This document shows, in pieces, positions 20,929-30,605 of a stretch of DNA of 64,000 nucleotides. The stretch is from Bacteroidia bacterium (GTDB lineage: Bacteria > Bacteroidota > Bacteroidia > NS11-12g > UBA955). The DNA lies in assembly GCA_030158725.1 (NCBI GenBank), contig JAOASJ010000008.1, positions 1 through 64,000 on the forward strand. Reading direction: 5' to 3'. Numbering within the stretch: the stretch's first letter is position 1; each line of letters opens with the position of its first letter. The notes under the pieces were generated by a model, which saw nothing but the letters and a program-made list of their open reading frames with translations, had not been told where the DNA came from and did no database searches. The position numbers were made by a program, and so were the translations under genes.

Positions 20929-22368
20929 ATGAATTTAAATCTTTTAAAAATGAGTGCTTTAGCAATGCTTGCTATCACTGCATTTAGCTCTTGCAAAGAC
21001 GAAGTAATTGATCCGGTAATTGAACCATCAAACAATGTTGAATTATCAGGAACTTTATCTACACAAACTTTAGACGCATCAAAAAAATACCTAATTAAAG
21101 GTATAGTTACCGTTCCAGATGGTGTAATTTTAACTATCCCTGCTGGTACAGTTTTGACAGGTCAAAAAGCATCAAAAGGTACACTATTGGTTAAGCCAGG
21201 AGGAAAATTAGTAGCTGAAGGTACTGCTGCAAAACCAATCGTTTTTACAAGTAACCAAGCTGTAGGCGAAAGAGAACAAGGTGACTGGGGTGGTGTTGTA
21301 TTGTTAGGTAAAGCAAACGTTAACCAAAACAATCCAGCTATCGAAGGTATATCTCCAGCTGCTACATACGGAACTTTCAACAGCACTGCATATAACACTG
21401 ACAACTCAGGTATCTTGAAATATGTACGTATTGAATACGCAGGTATCGCTTTAACGCCAAACAACGAAACCAATGCATTAACAATGGGTGCAATCGGTAG
21501 CGGAACAACAATCGACTACGTGCAAGTTACCTATGGTGGTGACGACGGATTCGAATGGTTCGGTGGTGTTGTTAATTGCTCACACTTAGTATCTCTTGCA
21601 TCTTGGGATGATGATTTCGATGCAGATTTCGGTTTCAGTGGTAATGTACAATTCGCTGTATCAGTTCGTGACCCTTTCAATGCTGACCAATCTGGTTCTA
21701 ACGGTTTTGAAGTTGACAACGATGCTTCTGGTTCAACTGCAACACCAAAAACTGCTGCTGTTTTCTCTAACATCACAGTATTAGGTCCAGTTTTTGACTC
21801 AACAAAATCTTTGAGCGCCAACTACCAACATGCAATGCACTTGAGAAGAAACTGTGAGGTTTCAATTTTCAACTCTGTATTTGCTGGTTTCCCAGTTGGA
21901 TTAAACATCGACGGTTCTGCTGCAGTAACTAACTTCACAACCGGTTTAGGTGTATTGGATAAAAACATTTTAGTATCAACAGGTGCTAACAAAAAGAACC
22001 CTAACCCATTCGTGAGTGGTTCAACTGCTAGTGCTCCTGTAGCTACTTACTGGAATACAACCAAATCAAATGCTGTATTCACTCAAACAGCTCCAATGGC
22101 TGGTACTATCCCTGCTTCTAAAGCATTAGGTGATGCTGGTATCCCTGCTGATTTGTTCATGAACTATAACACAGTTGCTGGTGTAGCTGGAACTTACCCT
22201 AAAGATCCAAACTTCGCTACCTTCACTGGTTTAACTCAATCAGGTGCTGCTTTCTCTGATGCTAAATTGGCTTCAGGTTTCACAGCAACTACACACAAAG
22301 GTGCTTTCGGTAGCACAGATTGGACTGACATGTGGAGTAACTTTAACCCACAAAACACAGCTTACTAA
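20929..22368 (+). CDS. Surface/periplasmic lipoprotein, beta-helix-like, unknown function
   Basis: Lipobox FSSC; IKGIVTVPDGVILTIPAGTVLTGQ..., GDWGGVVLLGKANVN, WFGGVVNCSHLVSLASWDDDFDADFG. Confidence 0.75.
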   Translation: MNLNLLKMSALAMLAITAFSSCKDEVIDPVIEPSNNVELSGTLSTQTLDASKKYLIKGIVTVPDGVILTIPAGTVLTGQKASKGTLLVKPGGKLVAEGTAAKPIVFTSNQAVGEREQGDWGGVVLLGKANVNQNNPAIEGISPAATYGTFNSTAYNTDNSGILKYVRIEYAGIALTPNNETNALTMGAIGSGTTIDYVQVTYGGDDGFEWFGGVVNCSHLVSLASWDDDFDADFGFSGNVQFAVSVRDPFNADQSGSNGFEVDNDASGSTATPKTAAVFSNITVLGPVFDSTKSLSANYQHAMHLRRNCEVSIFNSVFAGFPVGLNIDGSAAVTNFTTGLGVLDKNILVSTGANKKNPNPFVSGSTASAPVATYWNTTKSNAVFTQTAPMAGTIPASKALGDAGIPADLFMNYNTVAGVAGTYPKDPNFATFTGLTQSGAAFSDAKLASGFTATTHKGAFGSTDWTDMWSNFNPQNTAY

Positions 22369-22399
22369 TCATTCATAGTATTATTTTTTTATAACATTG

Positions 22400-22431
22400 A
22401 ACCCTGCAGATTTCTGCAGGGTTTCTTTTTT
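22400..22431. terminator. Intrinsic terminator
   Basis: AACCCTGCAG-ATTT-CTGCAGGGTTTCTTTTTTT. Confidence 0.92.
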
Positions 22432-22482
22432 TATATGAATTCCAAAAACTTTATTTAAGTTTGTCTTTTCGTCAATCAAATT

Positions 22483-23754
22483 ATGAGCAATAGAAGAGAT
22501 TTTATTAAAAACAGTTTACTGTTCGCTGGCGCTATAGGATTAGGAAGTAAAAGTTTAACCGCCGCTCCCCCATTGCCCAATGACGCAACGGTTGACGAAA
22601 ACTATTGGAAATTGGTAAGAGCGCAATTTCCCTTAAGCCATTCAAAAATTTTCCTAAACAATGGCACCATGGGTCCTTCACCCTATTCTGTGCTCAACGA
22701 AGTACAACAAGAAATGTTGGAAATAGACAGCAGTGGCCGTTACGGTGGCTATGAAGACACTGCCATCAAATCGCTGGCCTTATTCTTAAACACCAAAGAT
22801 TCTGAAATCAGTTTGACCCGCAATGTAACAGAAGGCATTAATGTGGTGTGTTGGGGGCTAAACTTAAAAGCGGGCGACGAAGTCATTATGACTGGGCACG
22901 AGCATGTTGGACATGCCGCACCATGGCTCAACAGAGCTAAGCTACATGGCATATCGATAAAAATTTTAACCCTAGGAAAAACTGCGTCTGAGACTATTGA
23001 GAACTTAAATAAAGTCATAAGCAAGAAAACAAAAGTCATCAGTGTTCCACATATTCCTTGCACGATTGGTTATGTTTTGCCTGTGAAAGAAATTTGCAAA
23101 ATAGCCAGAGAAAAAAACATCATTAGTTTTCTAGATGGCGCCCACCCTCCTGGCATGTTGCAATTGGATTTAAAAGACATCAACTGCGATTTGTATGCTG
23201 GCTGTTGTCACAAATGGATGCTTGGGCCTAAAGGCACTGGCTTTTTATATGTATCTGAAAACATGCGCAATCAGGTTCAGGCGTATTACGGCGGGGGTGG
23301 ATTTGACACTGGCTGGGATATGTTGAGCAACCCACCAAGTTTGAAAGGCTATGCAGACAATGGACACCGCTATTATTACGGCACACAAAACCCTGCCCTA
23401 TTAAAAGGCATATCAAAAGCCATCGAGTTTCAGAATCAGATTGGACGCGACCGAATAGAAGCAAGGGTTAAATCGTTGGCCAATTATTTACAAGACCATT
23501 TGATTAATTTGAGTACGGATGTAGAAATGTTAACACCAACCGAGAGCATTTCAAAAGCCGCCCAGGTTTCATTTAAAATCAAAGACAGAGAAATGCAAAA
23601 ACTGCAAACGCAATGTGGTGAGAAAAAAATCATCACACGTTATGTGGCAGAGAACAACATCAATTGCCTGCGCGTATCAACACATATTTACAACAGCTTT
23701 GAAGAAATCGATTTGTTTCTGAAAGAAGTTGATACATTTTTATCATTAAAATGA
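22483..23754 (+). CDS. Aminotransferase class V (PLP-dependent, isopenicillin-N-epimerase-like) with Tat-like signal
   Basis: SNRRDFIKNSLLFAGAIGLG leader; DGAHPPG, CCHKWMLGPKGTGFLYV PLP-lysine region. Confidence 0.86.
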   Translation: MSNRRDFIKNSLLFAGAIGLGSKSLTAAPPLPNDATVDENYWKLVRAQFPLSHSKIFLNNGTMGPSPYSVLNEVQQEMLEIDSSGRYGGYEDTAIKSLALFLNTKDSEISLTRNVTEGINVVCWGLNLKAGDEVIMTGHEHVGHAAPWLNRAKLHGISIKILTLGKTASETIENLNKVISKKTKVISVPHIPCTIGYVLPVKEICKIAREKNIISFLDGAHPPGMLQLDLKDINCDLYAGCCHKWMLGPKGTGFLYVSENMRNQVQAYYGGGGFDTGWDMLSNPPSLKGYADNGHRYYYGTQNPALLKGISKAIEFQNQIGRDRIEARVKSLANYLQDHLINLSTDVEMLTPTESISKAAQVSFKIKDREMQKLQTQCGEKKIITRYVAENNINCLRVSTHIYNSFEEIDLFLKEVDTFLSLK

Positions 23755-24734
23755 GTTTAGAAGAGGCTAGTGATTTCTTGAGTGCCTGGGACAGAGGAGA
23801 TACTGAATTTAAGATTCAAAGTTCCGGCAGTACTGGCGAACCGAAAACCATTTTATTGGAGAGAAAATGGATGGAATGGAGTGCAATGCAAACTGCAAAG
23901 TACATGCATCCAAAGGATAACGAAACACTATACTGTTGCTTGCCTCTTAACAAAGTTGGTGGTTTGATGGTTCTAGTGCGCGCCAAGGTTTGGGGAATTA
24001 ACCTAATCGTTAAAGCAGCCCAAGGCAATCCCTTAAAAGAATATGTTGATGCAGACATCATCTCTGTAACACCATTTCAAATGCAAAACATTTTAGCAGA
24101 TCTTGACAGCCGAGAGAATTTAAAGCGTTTCAGAGAAGTGTTAATAGGAGGCGCTGAAATTTCAGAAGGATTAGAAAAAGAACTAGAAGCGCTTAATCCC
24201 AAGTGTCAAATTAGGCAGAGTTACGGCATGAGTGAAACCTATTCACATGTTGCAATTCGGAATATCAATGGAGAGCATAAAAGCAAATGGTTTACCCCAC
24301 TTGAAGGCGTTCAAATAAAACTTGACCCGGATGGCTCTGCCATAATATTTACGCCTTATTATATGGATGGTTTGGCAACAAATGATTTAATAGAACTTGA
24401 TGGATTGGGTAAATTTCAGGTATTGGGAAGAAAAGATTTTGTGGTGAATTCTGGTGGGGTTAAACTACAAATTGAGCAAATAGAAAAAGCCATACACGAG
24501 AAATATCCAAAGAACTTGAAATTTGCAATTAGTTCAATCAGGGATGAAAGATTAGGTGAAAAGCTGGTATTGGTATGCGAAAAAAAAGCTCAAATCGAAA
24601 ATTACGATCTGAGCTTTTTAAAAGAGATTAACTTATTTGCTGTGCCTAAAGAAATTATCGAGATAAATTCTATTCCTTACAATGAAGGAGGAAAAATAGA
24701 CAGAATGCTTATTAAGCGTTTAATTAATAATTAA
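23751..24734 (+). CDS. menE: AMP-binding enzyme, o-succinylbenzoate-CoA ligase-like
   Basis: QSSGSTGEPKTI AMP-binding motif, QSYGMSETYSHVAIR, GRKDFVVNSGGVKLQIEQIEKAI; about 330 aa as in short MenE-type ligases. Confidence 0.72.
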   Translation: MSLEEASDFLSAWDRGDTEFKIQSSGSTGEPKTILLERKWMEWSAMQTAKYMHPKDNETLYCCLPLNKVGGLMVLVRAKVWGINLIVKAAQGNPLKEYVDADIISVTPFQMQNILADLDSRENLKRFREVLIGGAEISEGLEKELEALNPKCQIRQSYGMSETYSHVAIRNINGEHKSKWFTPLEGVQIKLDPDGSAIIFTPYYMDGLATNDLIELDGLGKFQVLGRKDFVVNSGGVKLQIEQIEKAIHEKYPKNLKFAISSIRDERLGEKLVLVCEKKAQIENYDLSFLKEINLFAVPKEIIEINSIPYNEGGKIDRMLIKRLINN

Positions 24735-25194
24735 CAGACTCAATTAATTTACCATTCTCATCAAATGATTTCCAGTTACCAACACGCACTCCGTTGTGGT
24801 AATGCATTTCAGAGCGCAATACGCCTTGAGCATCCCAAACTTTCCAAGTACCATGTTTCAAATCATTTTTGTAAAATGCAACTGATTCTAGAATACCTTT
24901 ATCGTTGTATGAGCGCCACTCACCAACTTTAAGACCATCGTTAAAAGCACCAACTTCTTTGGTTGTACCGTTGATGTTGTAAACGATCATTTGACCATCT
25001 TTAATTCCATCAGAAACTTCATAAAAAGATTCTCTTTGACCTGTAGCGTAGAAAAATTCAAGGCTTCCAGTCAAGACCTCTCCTGCTGAATTAACATATT
25101 TACCTTGCGTATTTAATTGAACATCTGAATTTTGAGCAGTCAAACTAGCTACAAAAAACAAAGAAAGGGCGGCGGTTATTAATGTTTTTTTCAT
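24724..25194 (-). CDS. MORN-repeat / YwqK-family-like exported protein
   Basis: Signal peptide; repeats KVGEWRSYNDKG, KHGTWKVWDAQGVLRSEMHYHNGVRVGNWKSFDENGKL. Confidence 0.82.
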   Translation of the reverse strand: MKKTLITAALSLFFVASLTAQNSDVQLNTQGKYVNSAGEVLTGSLEFFYATGQRESFYEVSDGIKDGQMIVYNINGTTKEVGAFNDGLKVGEWRSYNDKGILESVAFYKNDLKHGTWKVWDAQGVLRSEMHYHNGVRVGNWKSFDENGKLIESVNY

Positions 25195-25232
25195 GGCGAC
25201 TTAACAATTTAATAACAAAGATACTAAAAAAA

Positions 25233-25526
25233 TTATCGAGTTTCCAAGATAATTTTAGAATTTATTTCGTAAGTCTTGATTAAAGTAGACTTATAAGAGA
25301 TGCAATCGATCTTAACAGATTGACATTGTTTGAAGATTGGCATTGGAATATAACATTCTCCTCTGCTGTTGGTATAATAAACTTTTCCAGTTCCTATTAG
25401 CTCAACTTTAGCCCCTGCAACCAATTCATTATTTTTATCTGAAACTTGTATTAGTTGAACTGCAGATTGGTCGTATGCAAAAAGATTTGCACTCACCAAA
25501 AGAATTAACATTAATACCGCTTTCAT
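25233..25526 (-). CDS. Small secreted stand-alone CarboxypepD_reg-like domain protein
   Basis: Signal peptide; SDKNNELVAGAKVELIGTGKVYYTNSRGECYIPMP. Confidence 0.6.
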   Translation of the reverse strand: MKAVLMLILLVSANLFAYDQSAVQLIQVSDKNNELVAGAKVELIGTGKVYYTNSRGECYIPMPIFKQCQSVKIDCISYKSTLIKTYEINSKIILETR

Positions 25527-25734
25527 TGGATACAAAATACCTCAATGCTTATTAAGATAAACCGTGTCCAATATTATCTTATTGTTAATTATTGGCGGCC
25601 GGGAAAAACAATGCTAAATTGTGTCATACAGCATTGCTGCTATTGGGCTAAACAAAAATAAAGAAACAGTAAAGTGGGGTAAAAATTCATTTTAGATTAA
25701 GATAAAATTAATATTGCATGTCGTGTTTTGTAGC

Positions 25735-28575
25735 ATGATTAGGACCATAAGAATTCTTATAATTACAAGCGTATTATTAATCTCAAAACTATCTGTTTCT
25801 CAAACTTCTACCATTAAAGGTCTGCTTCAAGAAAGCATGAAAAAAGAAGCCGTTCAAGGTGCAAACGTAACCTTGATTGGTCAAAACAAAGTTGAAATAT
25901 CGGGCACCAAAGGTGAATTTGCTTTCACAGGATTAACTCCCGGTGTATATTCAATCTCAATTAAACTATATGGTTACTTAAACCGTCAAGTGGATAGCAT
26001 TCGTGTTGGCTTAGACGAAACCAAAGATATCGGCATCATTTTCCTACAAGAAAAAATTGAAACCAAAAGAGGTGGTAAGGTTGTTTACCGTAAACCACAA
26101 ACCACAGTTGCCGCAGGGGTTAAGGACCAACAAAAATCTGAAACCATCACAAACGTTATAACCAGTGCTTCAATTGCAAAGAGCAATGATGGCGATGCCG
26201 CTAAAGTGGCAGCCCGTGTTCCTGGTGTAACTTTACTTGAAAATAGATTCATCATGTTGCGCGGTTTGAGCCAACGTTATAACAGTGTTCAAATAAACAA
26301 CATCAATGCACCAAGTACTGAGGTAGACAAAAGAGCTTTCTCATTTGATTTGGTTCCATCAAATATGTTGGATAAAATGTCGATTTACAAATCGCCATCA
26401 TCTGACCTAGCAGGTGACTTTGCTGGTGGGGTTATCAAACTTTTAACCAAAAGCGAAATTGAAAAAAACTTTATTTCTTATAGTTTAGGAATCGGCTTCA
26501 GAGTGAATACTACTTTTAGCAGCCACTTGAACAACAATGTAAGTGCAAGCGATTACTTCGGATTTGACAATGGAAGCAGAGCATTGCCAAGTGCTTTCCC
26601 TAGCAGCTTAGCGGCAATGTCTAGCAGTCAAAACATCGCTTATGGCAAGATGTTCAACAACAACTATGCATTAAACAGTTTCCGCAGCCCAATCGACTTT
26701 GGTGCAGGGTTTGGATTTGGACAAAACATCAAATTCAAAAAAGAAAAATACAGCAGTATGAGTTTGTATACTGTAAACAACTTTTCGTACTCAACCAATT
26801 TCCAGTTTTCACAAATGAAGCGCTATAGATACCAATTAGATCCTACTAATTATGTGCAACAAATGTTTAACTATACCGACGACAACTTATCGATTGAATC
26901 TAAATTTAGCTTGTTAAGCAATTGGATATTTAGAGTAAACAGCAAAAAGACTTTTACTTTCAAAAACATCTACAATCAAATTGGAGAAAACGAAACCACC
27001 ATTAGAACTGGTGTTGCGCTAACTGAGAGACCGAATGACGAATGGAAAAACTACAGCTTTCACTACACAGCAAGAAGCCTATATTTTGGACAATTTGAGG
27101 GCAACCACAAAATAGGTAAAGACGACAAATTGGTATACACCCTTGGATACAGCAATGTAAAAAGAGATGAACCTGACTTCAGACGCTTTAGAACAGTTAG
27201 AGCAATTGGGGACAACAATGTATTCACCCTTTCAGATCCTCCAAGTGCTAACTTATATGATGCAGCAAGATTCTTCTCTAACTTGAAAGAAAACACCTTT
27301 GCTTTAAACATTAACTATGAAACAAAATTTGATTCAAAATACGATTCAGCAAACGGTATTGCTTTAAGATTTGGTGCTTATTCAGAAGCAAAATCTAGAA
27401 CCTTTGCTGCTAGATGGTTTGGTTTCGTGTACTCAGGTGATCCAACATTGAAAAACACCTTTTTGCAAACACCAATTGATCAAATCTTCAGTTCTGAAAA
27501 CATCAACAGCACTTCAGGCTTAAAACCACAAGAAGGAACAAATCCAAGTGATAAATATACGGCACAAAACAAATTAATCAGTGGCTATGTAAATTCAAGT
27601 ATCCCATTCAAAAAAATGAATGTAAACGTGGGTGTAAGAACAGAATATTTCCAACAAGGATTAAAGAGTGCAATAGGCTTAGATAAGATTAATGTCAATC
27701 TTACAAATCTTAATATTTTACCTTCATTCAACGCAGCATACTATTTTGACAAAAAGAAAAAGAATCAATTGCGTTTGGCTTATGGTAAAACAGTAAACAG
27801 ACCAGAGTTCAGAGAGCTTGCTCCATTTGTATACTACGATTTCATGTATGATGTAAACGTTGTAGGTAACCCTGATTTGAAAACTTGTACCATAGACAAT
27901 TTAGACTTGCGTTTCGAAAACTACCCAAGTTCTTCTGAAACATTCAACTTCGGCGTGTTTTACAAACGTTTTATCAATCCAATTGAAAACTATGTTCAAC
28001 CAATCGGATTAAGTCAACAATTTCAATTAAAAAATGCAGCAAGTGCATATAATATGGGTGCAGAATTAGAATTCAGAAAATCATTTGAAAACAGCACCCA
28101 AAAGAAACATTTAAAAAGATTGTCATTCTTAATCAATGCATCTTATATAATAAGTAAAGTTGACTTAGGTAAAGACAGCACATTAAGTCAAGCGCGCACT
28201 AGACCATTACAAGGACAATCTCCATATATTTTCAATGCAGCATTACAATATAAAACAGACAGCGGTTTGAGTATTAACATTGCTTACAATATCTATGGAA
28301 AACGTATAGTGTATGTAGGTAACAACATCTTCCCTACTGTTTATGAAATGCCTAGACATTCATTAGATTTGACCATCACTAAAGAATTAAACAAACGTGT
28401 AAGTTTAAAATTTGGAGTTAGTGATATCCTAAACTACAAAAGTAGAATGTGGCAAGACACCAATGGTGACAATAAAATCGACTACAAAAAAGAACGTACT
28501 GACCAAGAAATACTATCTTACAGAAGAGGACAAATGTTCAGTTTTAGTTTTTCATATAAGATCAATCAAAAATAA
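25735..28575 (+). CDS. TonB-dependent receptor with CarboxypepD_reg-like domain
   Basis: QTSTIKGLLQESMKKEAVQGANVTLIGQ, plug domain (VPGVTLLENRFIMLRGLSQRYNSVQINN), C-terminal barrel SFSFSYKINQK; start moved from TTG at 25714. Confidence 0.9.
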   Translation: MIRTIRILIITSVLLISKLSVSQTSTIKGLLQESMKKEAVQGANVTLIGQNKVEISGTKGEFAFTGLTPGVYSISIKLYGYLNRQVDSIRVGLDETKDIGIIFLQEKIETKRGGKVVYRKPQTTVAAGVKDQQKSETITNVITSASIAKSNDGDAAKVAARVPGVTLLENRFIMLRGLSQRYNSVQINNINAPSTEVDKRAFSFDLVPSNMLDKMSIYKSPSSDLAGDFAGGVIKLLTKSEIEKNFISYSLGIGFRVNTTFSSHLNNNVSASDYFGFDNGSRALPSAFPSSLAAMSSSQNIAYGKMFNNNYALNSFRSPIDFGAGFGFGQNIKFKKEKYSSMSLYTVNNFSYSTNFQFSQMKRYRYQLDPTNYVQQMFNYTDDNLSIESKFSLLSNWIFRVNSKKTFTFKNIYNQIGENETTIRTGVALTERPNDEWKNYSFHYTARSLYFGQFEGNHKIGKDDKLVYTLGYSNVKRDEPDFRRFRTVRAIGDNNVFTLSDPPSANLYDAARFFSNLKENTFALNINYETKFDSKYDSANGIALRFGAYSEAKSRTFAARWFGFVYSGDPTLKNTFLQTPIDQIFSSENINSTSGLKPQEGTNPSDKYTAQNKLISGYVNSSIPFKKMNVNVGVRTEYFQQGLKSAIGLDKINVNLTNLNILPSFNAAYYFDKKKKNQLRLAYGKTVNRPEFRELAPFVYYDFMYDVNVVGNPDLKTCTIDNLDLRFENYPSSSETFNFGVFYKRFINPIENYVQPIGLSQQFQLKNAASAYNMGAELEFRKSFENSTQKKHLKRLSFLINASYIISKVDLGKDSTLSQARTRPLQGQSPYIFNAALQYKTDSGLSINIAYNIYGKRIVYVGNNIFPTVYEMPRHSLDLTITKELNKRVSLKFGVSDILNYKSRMWQDTNGDNKIDYKKERTDQEILSYRRGQMFSFSFSYKINQK

Positions 28576-28590
28576 CACTTAGATATTTTA

Positions 28591-28622
28591 AAAAAAGGTG
28601 GACCAGGTCCACCTTTTTTTTT
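28591..28622. terminator. Intrinsic terminator
   Basis: AAAAAAGGTGGACCAGGTCCACCTTTTTTTTT. Confidence 0.92.
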
Positions 28623-28893
28623 GCATTAATTTTTAAAAAGAATTTAAATCCAATGAAATTGCAGCGGAACTTGTGAATACGCATGTTGACATTTAAATAA
28701 AATCATCAGAAATATTTACTTGTATTTCAATAAGATTGTGTAATTCAACTTATGTTGATTTATTTCCCTATTTACCAAACCATTGTGTCACAAGGAAGAA
28801 CAGACAAAACAAGACCGTTTTAAGCAGATTATACTAGCCGTCTAAAAAAAAATACTTTTTTTGAAAAAAAATTAAAAACATTAGTTCGGACAA

Positions 28894-28904
28894 TATATTT
28901 TTGC
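28894..28904 (+). promoter_or_regulatory. Candidate -7 promoter box (TATATTTTTGC)
   Basis: TAnnTTTTGC-like motif about 22 nt upstream of ATG at 28926. Confidence 0.5.
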
Positions 28905-28925
28905 AGTGATAAGAATTTACACTGA

Positions 28926-29249
28926 ATGGATAAAAAACGTAGAATAGTAGATTACAGCAACGTGCCTGATGATATCTTAAATCAATTGGGAGAATTGTAT
29001 CCAAATGGATACGAACGCGATGTTATTAAATTCCCAAATGCAAAAGGCGAATTGATTTCAGCTGTGAGAGTGGAGACAGAGGACACTATCTTTTTAATTA
29101 AAGTTTCTTCACAACTAAAACAAATGTTCGACGATTTAGATATCGAAGAAATGGACTTCAGCAATGAGGAAAAAGATGAGATTGATGGCGACGATGAAAG
29201 CGACGATCAATACAGCAAAGACAAACCGGTTGATGACTACGAAGATTAA
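28926..29249 (+). CDS. Small acidic conserved protein, unknown function
   Basis: 107 aa ORF with own promoter-like box; Asp/Glu-rich C-terminal tail; convergent 4-bp overlap with murF. Confidence 0.72.
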   Translation: MDKKRRIVDYSNVPDDILNQLGELYPNGYERDVIKFPNAKGELISAVRVETEDTIFLIKVSSQLKQMFDDLDIEEMDFSNEEKDEIDGDDESDDQYSKDKPVDDYED

Positions 29250-30520
29250 AACAGGTCGATTAATTCTTCCATCTTCATACCTCTTGACCCTTTAATCAAC
29301 ACACTTAAATTTTCTTTCACCTGATCAGACATAAATTGTCTGGCTTGTGCTTTTGTTTGAAACAAATGTATGTTGCTTGATTTTGTCTCGGTTTTGAAAA
29401 AAGCTTCCCCAATTAAAATGACAAGATTAAAATTCATTTCAGAACAAAGGTCTGAAATTGCTTGATGTTCTTGTGCCTCATGGGCGCCCAATTCAAACAT
29501 ATCTCCCAACATAACCATTTTATCCCCTTGCATTACATTGAAGGTTTTAAGCGCCATTTCCACACTGCTTGGATTGGCATTGTAGGCATCTAACAAAATC
29601 TTGTTGTTGTTCTTGCCTTGAACCCATTGAGAACGGTTATTTTGCGGTGCATAACGCTCTATACCTTGTTTAATTTGTTCAGGACTTAAATGAAAAAACT
29701 CTGCAACCGCTATACATGCCAATATGTTCTGGACATTATGCAAACCCATTAATGGCGAATGGATATTTTGTTCCTTATATTGAAATCTAATGTCTGGTAC
29801 GATATCTAAATTTAACAACTGAGAATTCAGCATTCCATATTCAACTTTGTTGCTCAACTTAGACCCCATTTCCTTTAGAAACACATCATCTGCATTCACA
29901 AAAGCAAAACCATCGTTTGCTAAAATATAATCAAAAAGTTCACCTTCCGCTTTTGCTACACCTTGGATATCACCAAATCCTAGCAAATGCTCTTTTCCAA
30001 TATTGGTAATTAAAGCCAATTCAGGTTCTGCTATGTCGCATAACTCTTGTATATCTCCAGCTTTATTCGCGCCCATCTCTATAACAGCTATTTGATGTTC
30101 ATCGCGCAGTTGTAACAAGGTTAATGGCAAACCAATGTGGTTGTTTAAATTTCCATGTGTATAATGCACATTGTATTCGGTTGACAATACCGATACCACC
30201 AATTCTTTGGTGCTGGTTTTTCCATTGCTCCCTCCTATTCCCAATACCCTTGTTTTAAGCGTTTGTCTGTGAAACCTAGCCAATTCTTGTAGGCACTTAA
30301 GCACATCATCCACTTTAATGATTTTGGTGTTATCAAACTCTCCCTCATCTACCACAGCATAGGCCGCACCTTTTTCCAAGGCCTGCTCTGCAAATAAATT
30401 TCCATTAAAATTATCTCCCTTCAAAGCGAAAAACATTTCACCATTGCCAAGTTTACGGGTATCGGTTGATACATTTAAGCCGCACTGAAGGTAGATTTGA
30501 TAGATGTCTGAAATTTGCAT
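29246..30520 (-). CDS. murF: UDP-N-acetylmuramoyl-tripeptide--D-alanyl-D-alanine ligase
   Basis: STDTRKLGNGEMFFALKGDNFNGN, GIGGSNGKTSTKELV, NNHIGLPLTLLQL, LDAYNANPSSVEMAL. Confidence 0.93.
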   Translation of the reverse strand: MQISDIYQIYLQCGLNVSTDTRKLGNGEMFFALKGDNFNGNLFAEQALEKGAAYAVVDEGEFDNTKIIKVDDVLKCLQELARFHRQTLKTRVLGIGGSNGKTSTKELVVSVLSTEYNVHYTHGNLNNHIGLPLTLLQLRDEHQIAVIEMGANKAGDIQELCDIAEPELALITNIGKEHLLGFGDIQGVAKAEGELFDYILANDGFAFVNADDVFLKEMGSKLSNKVEYGMLNSQLLNLDIVPDIRFQYKEQNIHSPLMGLHNVQNILACIAVAEFFHLSPEQIKQGIERYAPQNNRSQWVQGKNNNKILLDAYNANPSSVEMALKTFNVMQGDKMVMLGDMFELGAHEAQEHQAISDLCSEMNFNLVILIGEAFFKTETKSSNIHLFQTKAQARQFMSDQVKENLSVLIKGSRGMKMEELIDLF

Positions 30521-30605
30521 AATGTTATTCCACAAAAATAGGTTTTTGAAAATTTAAATGCAGCGTTTTATTCGAATTTGTGTCTTATTGATTATATTTG
30601 AATGT

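Noticed and set aside
24724-25194. YwqK-like protein as a toxin-antitoxin antitoxin
   Set aside because: It has a signal peptide and MORN-like repeats and there is no toxin partner; the antitoxin label is a database naming artefact for this family.
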